Positions 52,799-61,249 of a stretch of 64,000 nucleotides of DNA are shown one piece after another. The notes beneath the pieces were generated by a model. It did no database searches and was not told the DNA's origin. It saw only the letters and a program-made list of their open reading frames with translations. Every line of letters begins with the position of its first letter. The stretch's first letter is position 1. This DNA comes from Oceanobacillus damuensis. GTDB taxonomy: Bacteria > Bacillota > Bacilli > Bacillales > Amphibacillaceae. The position numbers and the translations under genes are program-made. The stretch lies in the NCBI RefSeq assembly GCF_001618145.1, contig NZ_LQNF01000014.1, forward strand, positions 1-64,000, given 5' to 3'.

Positions 52799-53704
52799 AT
52801 GGCTCGATTGCCTGGTTTTGTTCAGATTAAAGAAGTTGGACCTCGTGACGGATTGCAAAATGAAAAGAAATGGATTGCTACTGCAGATAAAGTAGCCTGG
52901 ATTAACATGCTTTCGGATTCAGGAGTTAAAGAAATCGAGTATACTTCTTTCGTCAACCCGAAAATGATTCCTGCCCTATCAGATGCCAGAGAAGTTGGAA
53001 AACAAATCCAGCGTAATCCGGATGTCCTTTATTCTTCGCTCGTTCCGAATATGAAAGGACTTGAATTCGCTCTTGAAGCGGGTATTGATGGAGCTTCTGT
53101 TTTTATGTCGGCCAGCGAAATGCATAATCAGAAAAATATTAATAAGACAATTGATGAAACGTTTCCTGTCCTCGATGAAGTGATCCAGGAAGCAAAAAAT
53201 GCTGGAAGAAGGGTAACCGGTTATATTTCTACTGTTTTTGATTGTCCCTACGAAGGGAGAATTTCACCTGAGCAAGTGTTAAGGGTCTGTGAAAAGCTAT
53301 TTGAATCAGGTGTCAATGATCTTTCCCTTGGAGATACTATTGGTACTGCGGTTCCTACACAGGTGGAACAGTTGCTTGAAGTACTCATGAAATATTATCC
53401 AAAGGAAAAACTAATCCTTCATTTTCACGATACGAGAGGAATGGCAATTGCCAATATCATGACCGCTATGCATTACGGAATTAACCGTTTTGATAGCACT
53501 GTCGGCGGACTTGGAGGCTGTCCATATGCCCCGGGTGCAGCAGGGAATGTGGCAACGAATGATGTGCTTTATTTATTGCATGGACTGGGAATCGAAACAG
53601 GTATTGACGAGAAAAAAATCCAGAATTCCGGACTGTACATCCAAAACAAGCTTGGTAAGACCCTGCCAAGCAGATCACTTGCTTATTTTGCAAATGCACA
53701 ATAA
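52799..53704 (+). CDS. mvaB: Hydroxymethylglutaryl-CoA lyase (YngG-like)
   Basis: A 301-aa HMGL-like TIM barrel enzyme that cleaves HMG-CoA to acetoacetate and acetyl-CoA in leucine degradation. Motifs: IKEVGPRDGLQNE (about 10-22), FVNPKMIPALSDA (about 51-63), SLGDTIGTAVP (about 178-188), HFHDTRGMAIAN (His metal ligands, about 206-217) and the catalytic Cys loop GGLGGCPYAPGAAGNVATN (about 233-251). ATG 52799 follows GGAGGG at 8 bases; a TTG at 52781 lies in the RBS region. It stands alone, without the yngEFHI neighbours, and has a cre site. Confidence 0.9.
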   Translation: MARLPGFVQIKEVGPRDGLQNEKKWIATADKVAWINMLSDSGVKEIEYTSFVNPKMIPALSDAREVGKQIQRNPDVLYSSLVPNMKGLEFALEAGIDGASVFMSASEMHNQKNINKTIDETFPVLDEVIQEAKNAGRRVTGYISTVFDCPYEGRISPEQVLRVCEKLFESGVNDLSLGDTIGTAVPTQVEQLLEVLMKYYPKEKLILHFHDTRGMAIANIMTAMHYGINRFDSTVGGLGGCPYAPGAAGNVATNDVLYLLHGLGIETGIDEKKIQNSGLYIQNKLGKTLPSRSLAYFANAQ

Positions 53705-53739
53705 TAGTAAGCTAGAAATTTTTTCAGAGCAGATTTGGA

Positions 53740-53766
53740 GCACTCATCCCTGATGAGTGCCTTTTT
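53740..53766 (+). terminator. Terminator after mvaB-like gene
   Basis: GCACTCATC (53740-53748) and GATGAGTGC (53752-53760), then TTTTT. Confidence 0.85.
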
Positions 53767-53999
53767 CAGTTCTTACAGTCGATTATGGGCACTCAACTCC
53801 TTTATGAATGTCTTAATGCAGTTTTCACAGGCATGATGACAAAAATGGATTTGAAGACACATCAACAATGATGATTCTTGTGTTCTATCATTTATTTTAC
53901 TTTTCTTTATACTGTAGATTATTAGTGAAAATCAGCAATAAACTAAATCCATTTTGGAAGTTGTGCCCTTTTCGAGGATGACATGCTTTTAACCTTTTC

Positions 54000-54028
54000 T
54001 TGACTACTTTCAAAGCCTAATCTATGAT
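54000..54028 (+). promoter_or_regulatory. Sigma-A promoter of XRE-cupin gene
   Basis: TTGACT (54000-54005), 17-base spacer, TATGAT (54023-54028). Transcription would start near 54035, leaving a very short leader before the coding region. Confidence 0.7.
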
Positions 54029-54061
54029 TAAAAAAACGATGATTTCAGATGGAAGGACTGA

Positions 54062-54628
54062 GTTCCAATCGATCTTCAGCATATTGGAAAAAAAATAAAA
54101 CAAATTCGTTTACGGAATAAAAAAACGCAGCAGCAAATTTCTGATGAATGTGGAATTTCAAAAAGCTTATTATCCAAAATTGAGAATGGCCAAACGGCAT
54201 CTGCAATTGCTACATTGTCTAAAATCAGTGACGCACTGGGTGTACAGCTTTCCTGGATTCTCGACGATAAGACGGAGGAAGACCTTGTACTTCAAAAGAA
54301 GTCAACAAGGCAATCTAAAGTTGGTGATGAAAGTATGGGCTATTCTTATGAACTTTTAGCGAACAGGTCCAAGTACAGCGGTATCGAACCAACAATCGTA
54401 CATGTTACACCTAAAAAGAGGAATCAGAGGCTGGATAAAACATACACACATTCCCAGGATGAATTCATTTACATACTTGAAGGCTCGATCAATTTGCTGT
54501 ATGACGACGAGACCCATTTTCTGGAAAAAGGGGACAGTGCTTATTTTCAGGGATCGAAGCCCCACTTGTTTGTTCCAGTGGATGATGAGGGAGCACAGGT
54601 GTTAACCTGTTTTATAGATCGAATTTAA
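54062..54628 (+). CDS. XRE-type HTH regulator with cupin domain (start codon unclear)
   Basis: The open frame after TGA 54059-54061 encodes VPIDLQHIGKKIKQIRLRNK then KTQQQISDECGISKSLLSKI and ENGQTASAIATLSKISDALG, a complete XRE helix-turn-helix, followed by a cupin (YTHSQDEFIYILEGSINLLY; FLEKGDSAYFQGSKPHLFVP). Architecture matches the HTH-cupin regulators of the PuuR/SinR-like group. No ATG, GTG or TTG lies in this frame before the HTH; candidate starts are ATC 54068 (with GGAAGGA about 10 bases ahead) or ATG 54049 with a one-base frameshift at 54063-54066. The only ordinary start in frame (TTG 54215) would remove the HTH. Confidence 0.65.
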   Translation, partial: VPIDLQHIGKKIKQIRLRNKKTQQQISDECGISKSLLSKIENGQTASAIATLSKISDALGVQLSWILDDKTEEDLVLQKKSTRQSKVGDESMGYSYELLANRSKYSGIEPTIVHVTPKKRNQRLDKTYTHSQDEFIYILEGSINLLYDDETHFLEKGDSAYFQGSKPHLFVPVDDEGAQVLTCFIDRI

Positions 54629-54644
54629 ATAAAGGAAAAAACGG

Positions 54645-54787
54645 GAGGCTGGGACATAACTAAAAGTACCAATACTAAAAACAAATTATTCCAAGATGAG
54701 CAAGCTTTAAATAAGAAAAAATCCGAGCTAAATCGAATTCTTGACTAAAGAATTCGATTTAGCTCGGATTTTTCTATAATTAAACCA
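54645..54787 (+). repeat. Dispersed hairpin repeat, copy B
   Basis: Begins GAGGCTGGGACATAAC and ends with a perfect 26-bp inverted repeat (54717-54742 versus 54748-54773, loop GACTA) containing ATCCGAGCTAAATCGAATTC. Same layout as 7755-7890. It also lies immediately after a gene and could terminate transcription. Confidence 0.88.
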
Positions 54788-55051
54788 CTTTTATCCCTGC
54801 CTCTATTTTTTTGGCGGAAACCGGGAGTGAGGACAACTTTTACCATCTGCCTTTTATCCTTAATTGGTGTAAGATAACAACCTATCATCCCAACTGTATT
54901 TTAAAAGAAAAGAGATATTAATTGTGGTAGAGTATAAAGTAGATTATAGAGATTTAAGTTTTCGGAAATTATTCTGAATTTAAAGCGTAAAAGGTTGACC
55001 CAAATTGAATGGTAAAAAGATGTCTCTTTCCCAAAAATACTGAAATTGAAT

Positions 55052-55085
55052 AAAAGGAACCATCGAAATGTCGATAGTTCCTTTT
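55052..55085 (-). terminator. Terminator after DUF4352-like lipoprotein gene
   Basis: AAAAGGAACCATCGA and TCGATAGTTCCTTTT pair with one mismatch; minus strand continues TTTTATTC. Confidence 0.7.
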
Positions 55086-55107
55086 ATTCCCTGTAACATC
55101 TTTATAC

Positions 55108-55737
55108 TTAAAACGATAACTCTATTTGTACGTCTTCTCCAACAGACTCAAAATTTTCATCATGTGCTCCACTAATGATCAATTTTATATTTTCTATCTC
55201 GGAGGCAGGAGTATCCAGTTGAAAGAGTACTTCTCCTTCTTTATTGACTGGACCGAAAAATTCTCCACCAACACTATCGGAAAGAAACAGATCGGCATCC
55301 ACCTGATCTCCAGTATTCGTCGTTAAAACCGCTTGATCAGGATACATGGAAGTCGTATCTTCAGATGTATTCTCCGCTTTCATTCCAACCGTTATAATCG
55401 TAACTTTCTCTTTCCCATCAAATAAATCTATATATACATCGTCAGGTTCCAACTCCCCAGCCTGTATGCCTGTGATTGCAAGTTCCATAGGGCCACTCGT
55501 TGCAATTTCGTCCAGATCTTTCACTTGCTTAGCAATTGAGAATGTACCGATTTCGTTTTCTACTGTTTCCCTTTCCGTAACCGTGTCATTGCCTGCTTCC
55601 TCGTCGTCAGTTTCGCTGCCATCTTTGCTAACATTTTCTTCTGATTGTGCAGGCTCACTTTCTCCCTCGGATTCTGCGCCACATGCTGCTAAACTGACAG
55701 CGATTGCGATTAGACCAAACAATAATAATTTCTTCAT
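55108..55737 (-). CDS. Lipoprotein with DUF4352-like domain
   Basis: A 209-aa lipoprotein: MKKLLLFGLIAIAVSLAAC with Cys19, a highly acidic low-complexity linker (about 20-60), and an Ig-like beta-sandwich (about 65-209; GPMELAITGIQAGEL, KVTIITVGMKAENTSEDT) resembling the DUF4352 domain. DUF4352 proteins are exposed on the outer membrane surface; function unknown. ATG 55737 is preferred with AAGGGGTG upstream. Divergent from the STAS gene. Confidence 0.7.
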   Translation of the reverse strand: MKKLLLFGLIAIAVSLAACGAESEGESEPAQSEENVSKDGSETDDEEAGNDTVTERETVENEIGTFSIAKQVKDLDEIATSGPMELAITGIQAGELEPDDVYIDLFDGKEKVTIITVGMKAENTSEDTTSMYPDQAVLTTNTGDQVDADLFLSDSVGGEFFGPVNKEGEVLFQLDTPASEIENIKLIISGAHDENFESVGEDVQIELSF

Positions 55738-55939
55738 AACCAAAAACACCCCTTATAGTTAATAATTACATATCGATTTCATATGTCTATAAAAAAGTAT
55801 AGTGAAAAGGGTGTACAAAATAACGTACACATACTAGAAGCAAATGATTGAATTTAATTGATGAAGGCAAATGATTTTATTGCACCCGAAAACTCTAGTA
55901 TGATTAATAAACAAAAGAAATAATCAAAGGAGAATTTAT

Positions 55940-56959
55940 ATGGCTGATTCAAGAGTCAACGTTCAAGTGGATAATAATCAATTCATATGGGAAAAGGATG
56001 AGGGATTATTTAAATTTGATGGCGCATCCTCCCTATTATTTTGGGACGAAGCCATTAAGGTATTGCTTAATACGATAGAAGAAGTATCAGGAAGTGATGT
56101 ATCGAACACTGTACTGGAAGCTACTGGCTTTCGTATGGGGAAGTTAGTAAGTTCATATTACCGAGGACACTTAGACATCGAAAAGGTGCTGAAGGATTAC
56201 AGTAATATTTATAGAAATGCAGGCTGGGGGAACGTAAATATCACGTACTACTCTTTCGATGAGAAAAAAGCCATTGTTCAAAGCAGAAATAGTTGGGAAC
56301 ACAGAATACTTAAAGCTTCGGACAAGAAGAAGTCAAGCGTTTTATTACCTAGTCATTGGGCAGGGGTTTTTAGTGGCATTTTTGATGGAAATATGTGGTA
56401 TAAAGTGATCAAAAGTCAATTAGATGGATACGATTATGATGAAATAGAAATTTTCCCATCAGATATTACACCTTCTAAAAGTATACATGAGCTTTCCCGA
56501 CAGAAAGAATACAACTACATAAATGAATTAGAGGCTAAAGTCAAACAAAGAACAGAAGAATTATCCTTGCTTGTAAATGAACTGTCTTCTCCAGTCATTC
56601 CCGTTTTCGAAGATATTCTTGTTATCCCTCTTATTGGTAAATTTAATGAAGAACGCTTCCATAATTTAAATGAAAAAGCATTGGCTGAGTTTTCCTCCAA
56701 AGATGCTGAATATTTGCTAATAGATCTGACAGGGATAAATGAATTTGATGATTTTACGGTATATTCTATACATCAGTTAATTAATTCCGTCAGGCTGCTG
56801 GGAGGGGAATGTATTATTGTTGGTATATCGCCAAAACTCAGTACGCAGATGATTTCAGCAAATGTAGATTTGAGTGATGTAATTTGTTTCTCTACACTCC
56901 GACAGGGTATTTTATACGCCTTTGGAATGAAAGGTTTTGATATTGTGAAGAAAAAGTAG
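55940..56959 (+). CDS. RsbR-like protein: N-terminal V4R-like domain plus STAS
   Basis: A 339-aa protein. Residues about 25-180 (FWDEAIKVLLNTIEEV...; HWAGVFSGIFDGNMWYKV) resemble a V4R-type ligand-binding domain; a coiled linker (about 185-215) leads to a STAS domain (about 220-335, IVPLIGKFNEERFHN, LLIDLTGINEFDDF, ECIIVGISPKLSTQMISA). STAS proteins of this form join the stressosome with RsbS/RsbT and help activate sigma-B. At the positions aligned with the two phospho-threonines of RsbR there appear to be Asp and Gln. No RsbS/RsbT neighbours. ATG 55940 with AAAGGAG. Confidence 0.75.
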   Translation: MADSRVNVQVDNNQFIWEKDEGLFKFDGASSLLFWDEAIKVLLNTIEEVSGSDVSNTVLEATGFRMGKLVSSYYRGHLDIEKVLKDYSNIYRNAGWGNVNITYYSFDEKKAIVQSRNSWEHRILKASDKKKSSVLLPSHWAGVFSGIFDGNMWYKVIKSQLDGYDYDEIEIFPSDITPSKSIHELSRQKEYNYINELEAKVKQRTEELSLLVNELSSPVIPVFEDILVIPLIGKFNEERFHNLNEKALAEFSSKDAEYLLIDLTGINEFDDFTVYSIHQLINSVRLLGGECIIVGISPKLSTQMISANVDLSDVICFSTLRQGILYAFGMKGFDIVKKK

Positions 56960-56964
56960 ATGTT

Positions 56965-56993
56965 TTCGACAAAATTCGGGGAGTGACAGGCAC
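56965..56993 (+). repeat. Short dispersed repeat TTCGACAAAA..GTGACAGGCAC, copy 3
   Basis: TTCGACAAAATTCGGGGAGT then GACAGGCAC. Adjacent to the STAS gene stop and its terminator. Confidence 0.75.
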
Positions 56994-56994
56994 T

Positions 56995-57034
56995 AAAAAA
57001 GGAACAATCTGATTGAATTCAGATTGTTCCTTTT
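56995..57034. terminator. Bidirectional terminator between STAS gene and floT
   Basis: AAAAGGAACAATCTGA and TCAGATTGTTCCTTTT pair perfectly. Confidence 0.85.
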
Positions 57035-57043
57035 CAGGTACTA

Positions 57044-58585
57044 TTAGCTTTTTGATTCCACTTTGTCATTTTCTGATTTGCTGTCGTCGAGTTCGGCTTC
57101 GTACTTCAGACGGTCGATGTCTAGATTGTTTGGTTTCCCTGTTACATTTTCCAGCAGTTCTTTTACATCGATTCCAGAGGAGGCTTTCAAAGATTCCTGC
57201 AGGGTAGACATCAGATTTGTTGCATAGCCGGTTACTTTATTGGCACCACCTTCAGATCCGCTGCCACCAGTATCGACAACTGTAATTTTATCAATGTTGG
57301 CAAGTGGACTTGCAACTTCTTTTGCGTATTCAGGAAGCATTTTCATTACCATATCGAGTACAGCTGCTTCACCAAACTGATCAAATGCCTCGGCGATTTT
57401 TTCCTTCGCTTCTGCTTCTGCAAGACCTTTCAGGCGGATGATTTCTGCTTCGGATTCCCCTTGTGCTCTTGTAGAATCGGCTTGTGCAAGACCCGCGGCA
57501 CGAACTTGCTCTGCTTCAGCTCTTGCTTCAGCCTCAATACGGTACTGATTCGCATCAGCTGAGGCAAGCTGTTTCGCTTTATCGGCGATGGCGGCCTGTT
57601 CTACTGCATAACGATCTGCATCGGCTTTCTTTTTAACCTCTGAATCGTATTGTTTCTCACGACGGAGAATCTCTTTTTCTTCCAATTCGATTTGCTTTTG
57701 ACGCTCAATGATTCTGATTTGCATTTCCTGCTCGGTAACCTGTTGTTTCGCGCGAGCAGTTTCATAGTCATATGCCTGGTCGGCCCGTGCTTTAGCTATA
57801 TCCTGTTCTCTGCGATATTCTGCCGTTTTTAACTGATTCTCTTTTTCCGCTTCGGCAATTTCAGTTGCTCGTTCCAATTCAGACTTTTGTGCTTCTTTGG
57901 CCGCTTCCGCACGTTTAATCCGTGTTTCTTTATCTGCTTCGGCGGTAGCTATATCTGCATCACGTTTTACTTGAGCAATACGCGGTTTACCGAGCGATTC
58001 AAGATAACCGTTTTTGTCCCGTACCTCTTTAATAGTGAAGGATACGATGACAAGGCCCATTTTTGCCAGATCCTGAGAAGCAACGCGCTGCACTTCCTGG
58101 GAAAACTTATCACGATTCTTATAAATTTCTTCCACCGTCATTGAGCCAAGAATCGAACGAAGATGACCTTCCAGTACTTCTTTCGCTTCGTTCTCACGGT
58201 CTTCTTTGGATTTACCTAAAAATTGTTCTGCTGCAGTCGCGATTTCGCCGATGGACCCACCAATTTTAATGATTGCTGTTCCATCCGCCATCACCGGGAC
58301 TCCTTGCTCCGTATAGACTTCGGGAGTGGTTACCTCAAGCTTGCTGGATAACAGACTTAGGGGTTCTGCCTGCTGGAAAACCGGCAAGACAAAAGTACCT
58401 CCGCCCCGAATAATTTTAATTTTGTTGCCAGATTCATCCACATGAACATTTTTCCCGCCGAGATAGCTTCCAGTTACAATAAGCGCTTCATCAGGACCTG
58501 CAGTACGATATTTCGTAACAAAAACACCAATGAGTGCGATTAATAAAAATGCTGCAATTCCAATGACAATCCAAATTTCTGTCAT
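57044..58585 (-). CDS. floT: Flotillin
   Basis: A 513-aa flotillin (YuaG) organising membrane microdomains. N-terminal membrane hairpin (about 3-24, VIGIAAFLLIALIGVFV), SPFH domain about 30-190 (PDEALIVTGSYLGGKNV, SLLSSKLEVTTPEVYTEQGV), and a flotillin coiled-coil region about 210-400 with Glu-Ala repeats (RIKRAEAAKEAQKSELERAT, RIIERQKQIELEEKEILRRE), then a conserved C-terminal region. Downstream partner of yuaF, 55 bases apart on the minus strand, probably under a SigW promoter. Confidence 0.95.
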   Translation of the reverse strand: MTEIWIVIGIAAFLLIALIGVFVTKYRTAGPDEALIVTGSYLGGKNVHVDESGNKIKIIRGGGTFVLPVFQQAEPLSLLSSKLEVTTPEVYTEQGVPVMADGTAIIKIGGSIGEIATAAEQFLGKSKEDRENEAKEVLEGHLRSILGSMTVEEIYKNRDKFSQEVQRVASQDLAKMGLVIVSFTIKEVRDKNGYLESLGKPRIAQVKRDADIATAEADKETRIKRAEAAKEAQKSELERATEIAEAEKENQLKTAEYRREQDIAKARADQAYDYETARAKQQVTEQEMQIRIIERQKQIELEEKEILRREKQYDSEVKKKADADRYAVEQAAIADKAKQLASADANQYRIEAEARAEAEQVRAAGLAQADSTRAQGESEAEIIRLKGLAEAEAKEKIAEAFDQFGEAAVLDMVMKMLPEYAKEVASPLANIDKITVVDTGGSGSEGGANKVTGYATNLMSTLQESLKASSGIDVKELLENVTGKPNNLDIDRLKYEAELDDSKSENDKVESKS

Positions 58586-58640
58586 TTTGTATCCCCCTTA
58601 AATTTATTTATTAAAAATACCTACCTTTTGATAAGTATTA

Positions 58641-59186
58641 TTAACCAGAGTAGCTGTAATCCAAATTGTTTTCATAAGAGACAACGTATAAAACCCCGTT
58701 CTTCACTTCAATTACAAGCACTTGCTGCCCTTCTGGGAGGGGTTTGTTTTCATAGCTTGCAGCCGTTTTTGAAATCATACCACTTTTGTTTTCTATGACC
58801 ATTTCACCAAAACCATCCTTTGGGACAGGGATGATAATTTTTCCTACTCGACCTTTTAATGACTCTTCTGTATAGCTCAGAGATTCTTCAGCAGATGACA
58901 TCGGAGTAAGGACAAATACATGAAGAAGTGTATCCAGAATGGTGGCAATCAGGATGGAAATGATAATAATCGTGATATGTGGAAGGGAAGTGATGTATTC
59001 CAGCACGTACCCAGATGCAGAGAAGATTACAATAAATGCTAAAATCACTGCTGGATTCATGAAAAATACCGTTTCTCCAATTCCTTCCAAGATATCGCCA
59101 AAAAAGATATAAAGTACGGTCAGCAGTCCAGAAACAACCAGCATGATTAAGTAAAGGCTTTCCAATGGATAACCAAAAATTGTCAT
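58641..59186 (-). CDS. yuaF: NfeD-like membrane protein YuaF
   Basis: A 181-aa protein with three hydrophobic segments (about 12-30, 42-63, 68-92) and a C-terminal OB-fold (about 110-180, GRVGKIIIPVPKDGFGEMVI; QQVLVIEVKNGVLYVV). This is the NfeD-type flotillin partner YuaF, which in B. subtilis is cotranscribed with floT and induced by SigW under envelope stress. ATG 59186. A SigW-like promoter lies about 45 bases upstream. Confidence 0.92.
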   Translation of the reverse strand: MTIFGYPLESLYLIMLVVSGLLTVLYIFFGDILEGIGETVFFMNPAVILAFIVIFSASGYVLEYITSLPHITIIIISILIATILDTLLHVFVLTPMSSAEESLSYTEESLKGRVGKIIIPVPKDGFGEMVIENKSGMISKTAASYENKPLPEGQQVLVIEVKNGVLYVVSYENNLDYSYSG

Positions 59187-59230
59187 ATGTATCAGTCCTT
59201 TATGTGATGTGTGAAAGGCCTTGTAGCTTA

Positions 59231-59259
59231 TATACGGAATACCTATGTAAATGGTTCCA
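59231..59259 (-). promoter_or_regulatory. Candidate SigW promoter for yuaF-floT
   Basis: Minus strand: TGGAAC (59259-59254), 17-base spacer, CGTATA (59236-59231), close to TGAAAC-N16/17-CGTA. Confidence 0.6.
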
Positions 59260-59463
59260 AAAAAGTCTAAAGATTTTTACGTTTCTATGAGAGCTTACAT
59301 TTCTGTGGAAAATCAAATCATGGAGTGGGGAAAGATAGAAGCATTGGATTTTGGTCAAAATTCATACATATTAAATATATTCTAAATGTTTGATGATATC
59401 AACCGTATTTGAATATTGCATTTTAAATTTATGATCTAATAATATGGCGACACTATTTATCCA

Positions 59464-59553
59464 TCTTAGAAAACTCGATTGTCAACAAGCCTTTTGGTGA
59501 AAACCTTAGTTGCACTTAAGCAGGTTGTCAAGTTTATACTTTTCTTCCTGACA
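59464..59553 (-). repeat. Dispersed repeat AGTATAAAC..GCATAAGTGCAACTAAGG, copy 3 (reverse)
   Basis: On the minus strand: GTCAGGAAGAAAAGTATAAA, CTTGACAACCTGCTTAAGTG, CAACTAAGGTTTTCACCAAA and AGGCTTGTTGACAATCGAGT TTTCTAAG. Between yuaF promoter region and the regulator gene. Confidence 0.8.
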
Positions 59554-59582
59554 AAAAAGGCACTTTATATGCAGTGCCTTTT
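59553..59582 (-). terminator. Terminator after sigma-54 regulator gene
   Basis: AAAAGGCACT / AGTGCCTTTT stem; minus strand ends TTTTTTGTC. Confidence 0.8.
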
Positions 59583-59605
59583 ACACAATAATCCCATTGA
59601 TGTTT

Positions 59606-60991
59606 CTATAAATTGACGATCCCATACTTCTTCATTTTGGTATAGAGCGTTACTCTTGAAATACCTAATCTTTTTGCTGTTTCAGATTTGTTTCCATTCG
59701 TTTGATTGAGGGTTTTCTCAATGAGCTGCTTTTCTATATTTTCTTTTTCCTGTGGCAGGACATTATTCTTTTTAGTCTGCTGACTGGTATCATTGGGTGA
59801 TAGACTGGGCAGGTAGCCTAACAGGTCTTGTTTGGTTATCTGTGATTTTTCAGTTAGGATGATAATTCGCTCCATCAAATTACGCAATTCCCTGATGTTC
59901 CCCGGCCAGTTATACTGCAGGAGCAAATGAATTGCATCTTTTTCCATTACAGGGATAGGTACCTGGTAGTGGGAGGCAAAATGTTTAAGGAACATCTCCG
60001 CCAATTCGTGTATATCGTCCATTCTGTCCCGAAGCGGCGGCATTGTTACTTGTATGACATTTAATCGATAATATAAGTCGGACCTGAATTTCTTTTCTTC
60101 CATTAATTGCTCAAGATTTTGATTCGTTGCTGCAATAAAGCGTACATTCACTTGTCGCCCTTTGGAATCTCCAATTCGGTATATGCTGTTTTCCTGTAAA
60201 ACGCGGAGCAGCTTTACTTGCATCTCGAGGGGAAGCTCACCAACTTCATCAAGGAAAATCGTGCCGCCATCTGCCATTTCAATTTTCCCTGCTTTCCCTT
60301 TTTTCTCGGCACCAGTGAATGATCCACCCTCATATCCGAATAGTTCACTTTCAAATAATGCTTCGGGAATAGCACCGCAATTTACAGGAATGAATGGGCC
60401 GCTGTTGCGGTCGCTTGCTTCATGTATGGCGCGTGCGCAAATTTCTTTTCCTGTGCCGCTCTCTCCCAGAATTAATGTTGTTGCATCTGTTTTTGCCGCT
60501 TTACGGGCAATATTAATTGTCTGCTGCAATGGTAGGCTTTTTCCTGTCAATTTGGAGAAAGGAGTTTCTTCCATATTTGTATATACCTTTTGCCTTAATT
60601 CATGTAGTTCTGCAGAGGTCGTTTCCAGATTATCATTTAATTTTACAATCTGTGAAATATCCCTTTCCACAGATAATGCCCCAATTAATTGATCCGTCTC
60701 ATCGAAGATAGGAACAGCATTAACGACTACATGCTTATCTTTACGAGGTCGGTGATAGGCATTTTTAACAGGCTCTTTTGTCTCAAGTACTTTCAATACC
60801 ATTAAATCATCGTTATGAAAAAATGCGTTTATTGGTTTATGAATGATATCAGCTAGCTTAATATTGTACGTTTGAACAGCTGCATCATTCCAGAAAATGA
60901 CTTCCATTTTACTATTTACAATTGTAATTGCATCATCTTCCGCAGCTAAAACAGCTTCCAAATAAAATAAATGATTAAGCATTATCTTCAC
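59606..60991 (-). CDS. Sigma-54-dependent enhancer-binding regulator, RocR-like
   Basis: A 461-aa regulator with an N-terminal PAS domain (about 10-115, AITIVNSKMEVIFWNDAAVQ), AAA+ domain (about 145-380: Walker A GESGTGKE, GSFTGA loop motif, Walker B GGTIFLDEVGEL, arginine finger region FRSDLYYRLNV), and a Fis-type HTH (about 425-460, NKSETAKRLGISRVTLYTKM). It activates sigma-54 holoenzyme. Divergent from P5C dehydrogenase and proline dehydrogenase; the intergenic region holds a canonical -24/-12 promoter, so it probably controls proline/arginine catabolism like RocR. The PAS ligand is unknown. Confidence 0.9.
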   Translation of the reverse strand: MKIMLNHLFYLEAVLAAEDDAITIVNSKMEVIFWNDAAVQTYNIKLADIIHKPINAFFHNDDLMVLKVLETKEPVKNAYHRPRKDKHVVVNAVPIFDETDQLIGALSVERDISQIVKLNDNLETTSAELHELRQKVYTNMEETPFSKLTGKSLPLQQTINIARKAAKTDATTLILGESGTGKEICARAIHEASDRNSGPFIPVNCGAIPEALFESELFGYEGGSFTGAEKKGKAGKIEMADGGTIFLDEVGELPLEMQVKLLRVLQENSIYRIGDSKGRQVNVRFIAATNQNLEQLMEEKKFRSDLYYRLNVIQVTMPPLRDRMDDIHELAEMFLKHFASHYQVPIPVMEKDAIHLLLQYNWPGNIRELRNLMERIIILTEKSQITKQDLLGYLPSLSPNDTSQQTKKNNVLPQEKENIEKQLIEKTLNQTNGNKSETAKRLGISRVTLYTKMKKYGIVNL

Positions 60992-61170
60992 CCCGCGATG
61001 TGTTAAACCATTGTAAGTATCATTGTATAGTTATTTAACAATATTGTAAATATACTTTACATCTGTTTTCAGATTACTTGTTCGATTTCTTCTATTTAGA
61101 TATTAAAGAATTAAAGATTTTTCGTTGGTGACAAGAGTTTTAAAGGTTTTGATGTATGTTGGATTTAAGT

Positions 61171-61185
61171 TGGCACGAGTTTTGC
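61171..61185 (+). promoter_or_regulatory. Sigma-54 promoter (-24/-12) for proline catabolic genes
   Basis: TTGGCACGAGTTTTGCT contains TGGCAC-N5-TTGC, exactly the -24/-12 consensus with 10 bases between GG and GC. Transcription start is expected near 61197, 53 bases before the P5CDH start codon. Confidence 0.88.
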
Positions 61186-61249
61186 TAATTATAATGGTGA
61201 AGGGTTATATCCCTAATTATTTTACTACAATCCCAAGGAGGTTTTTATA

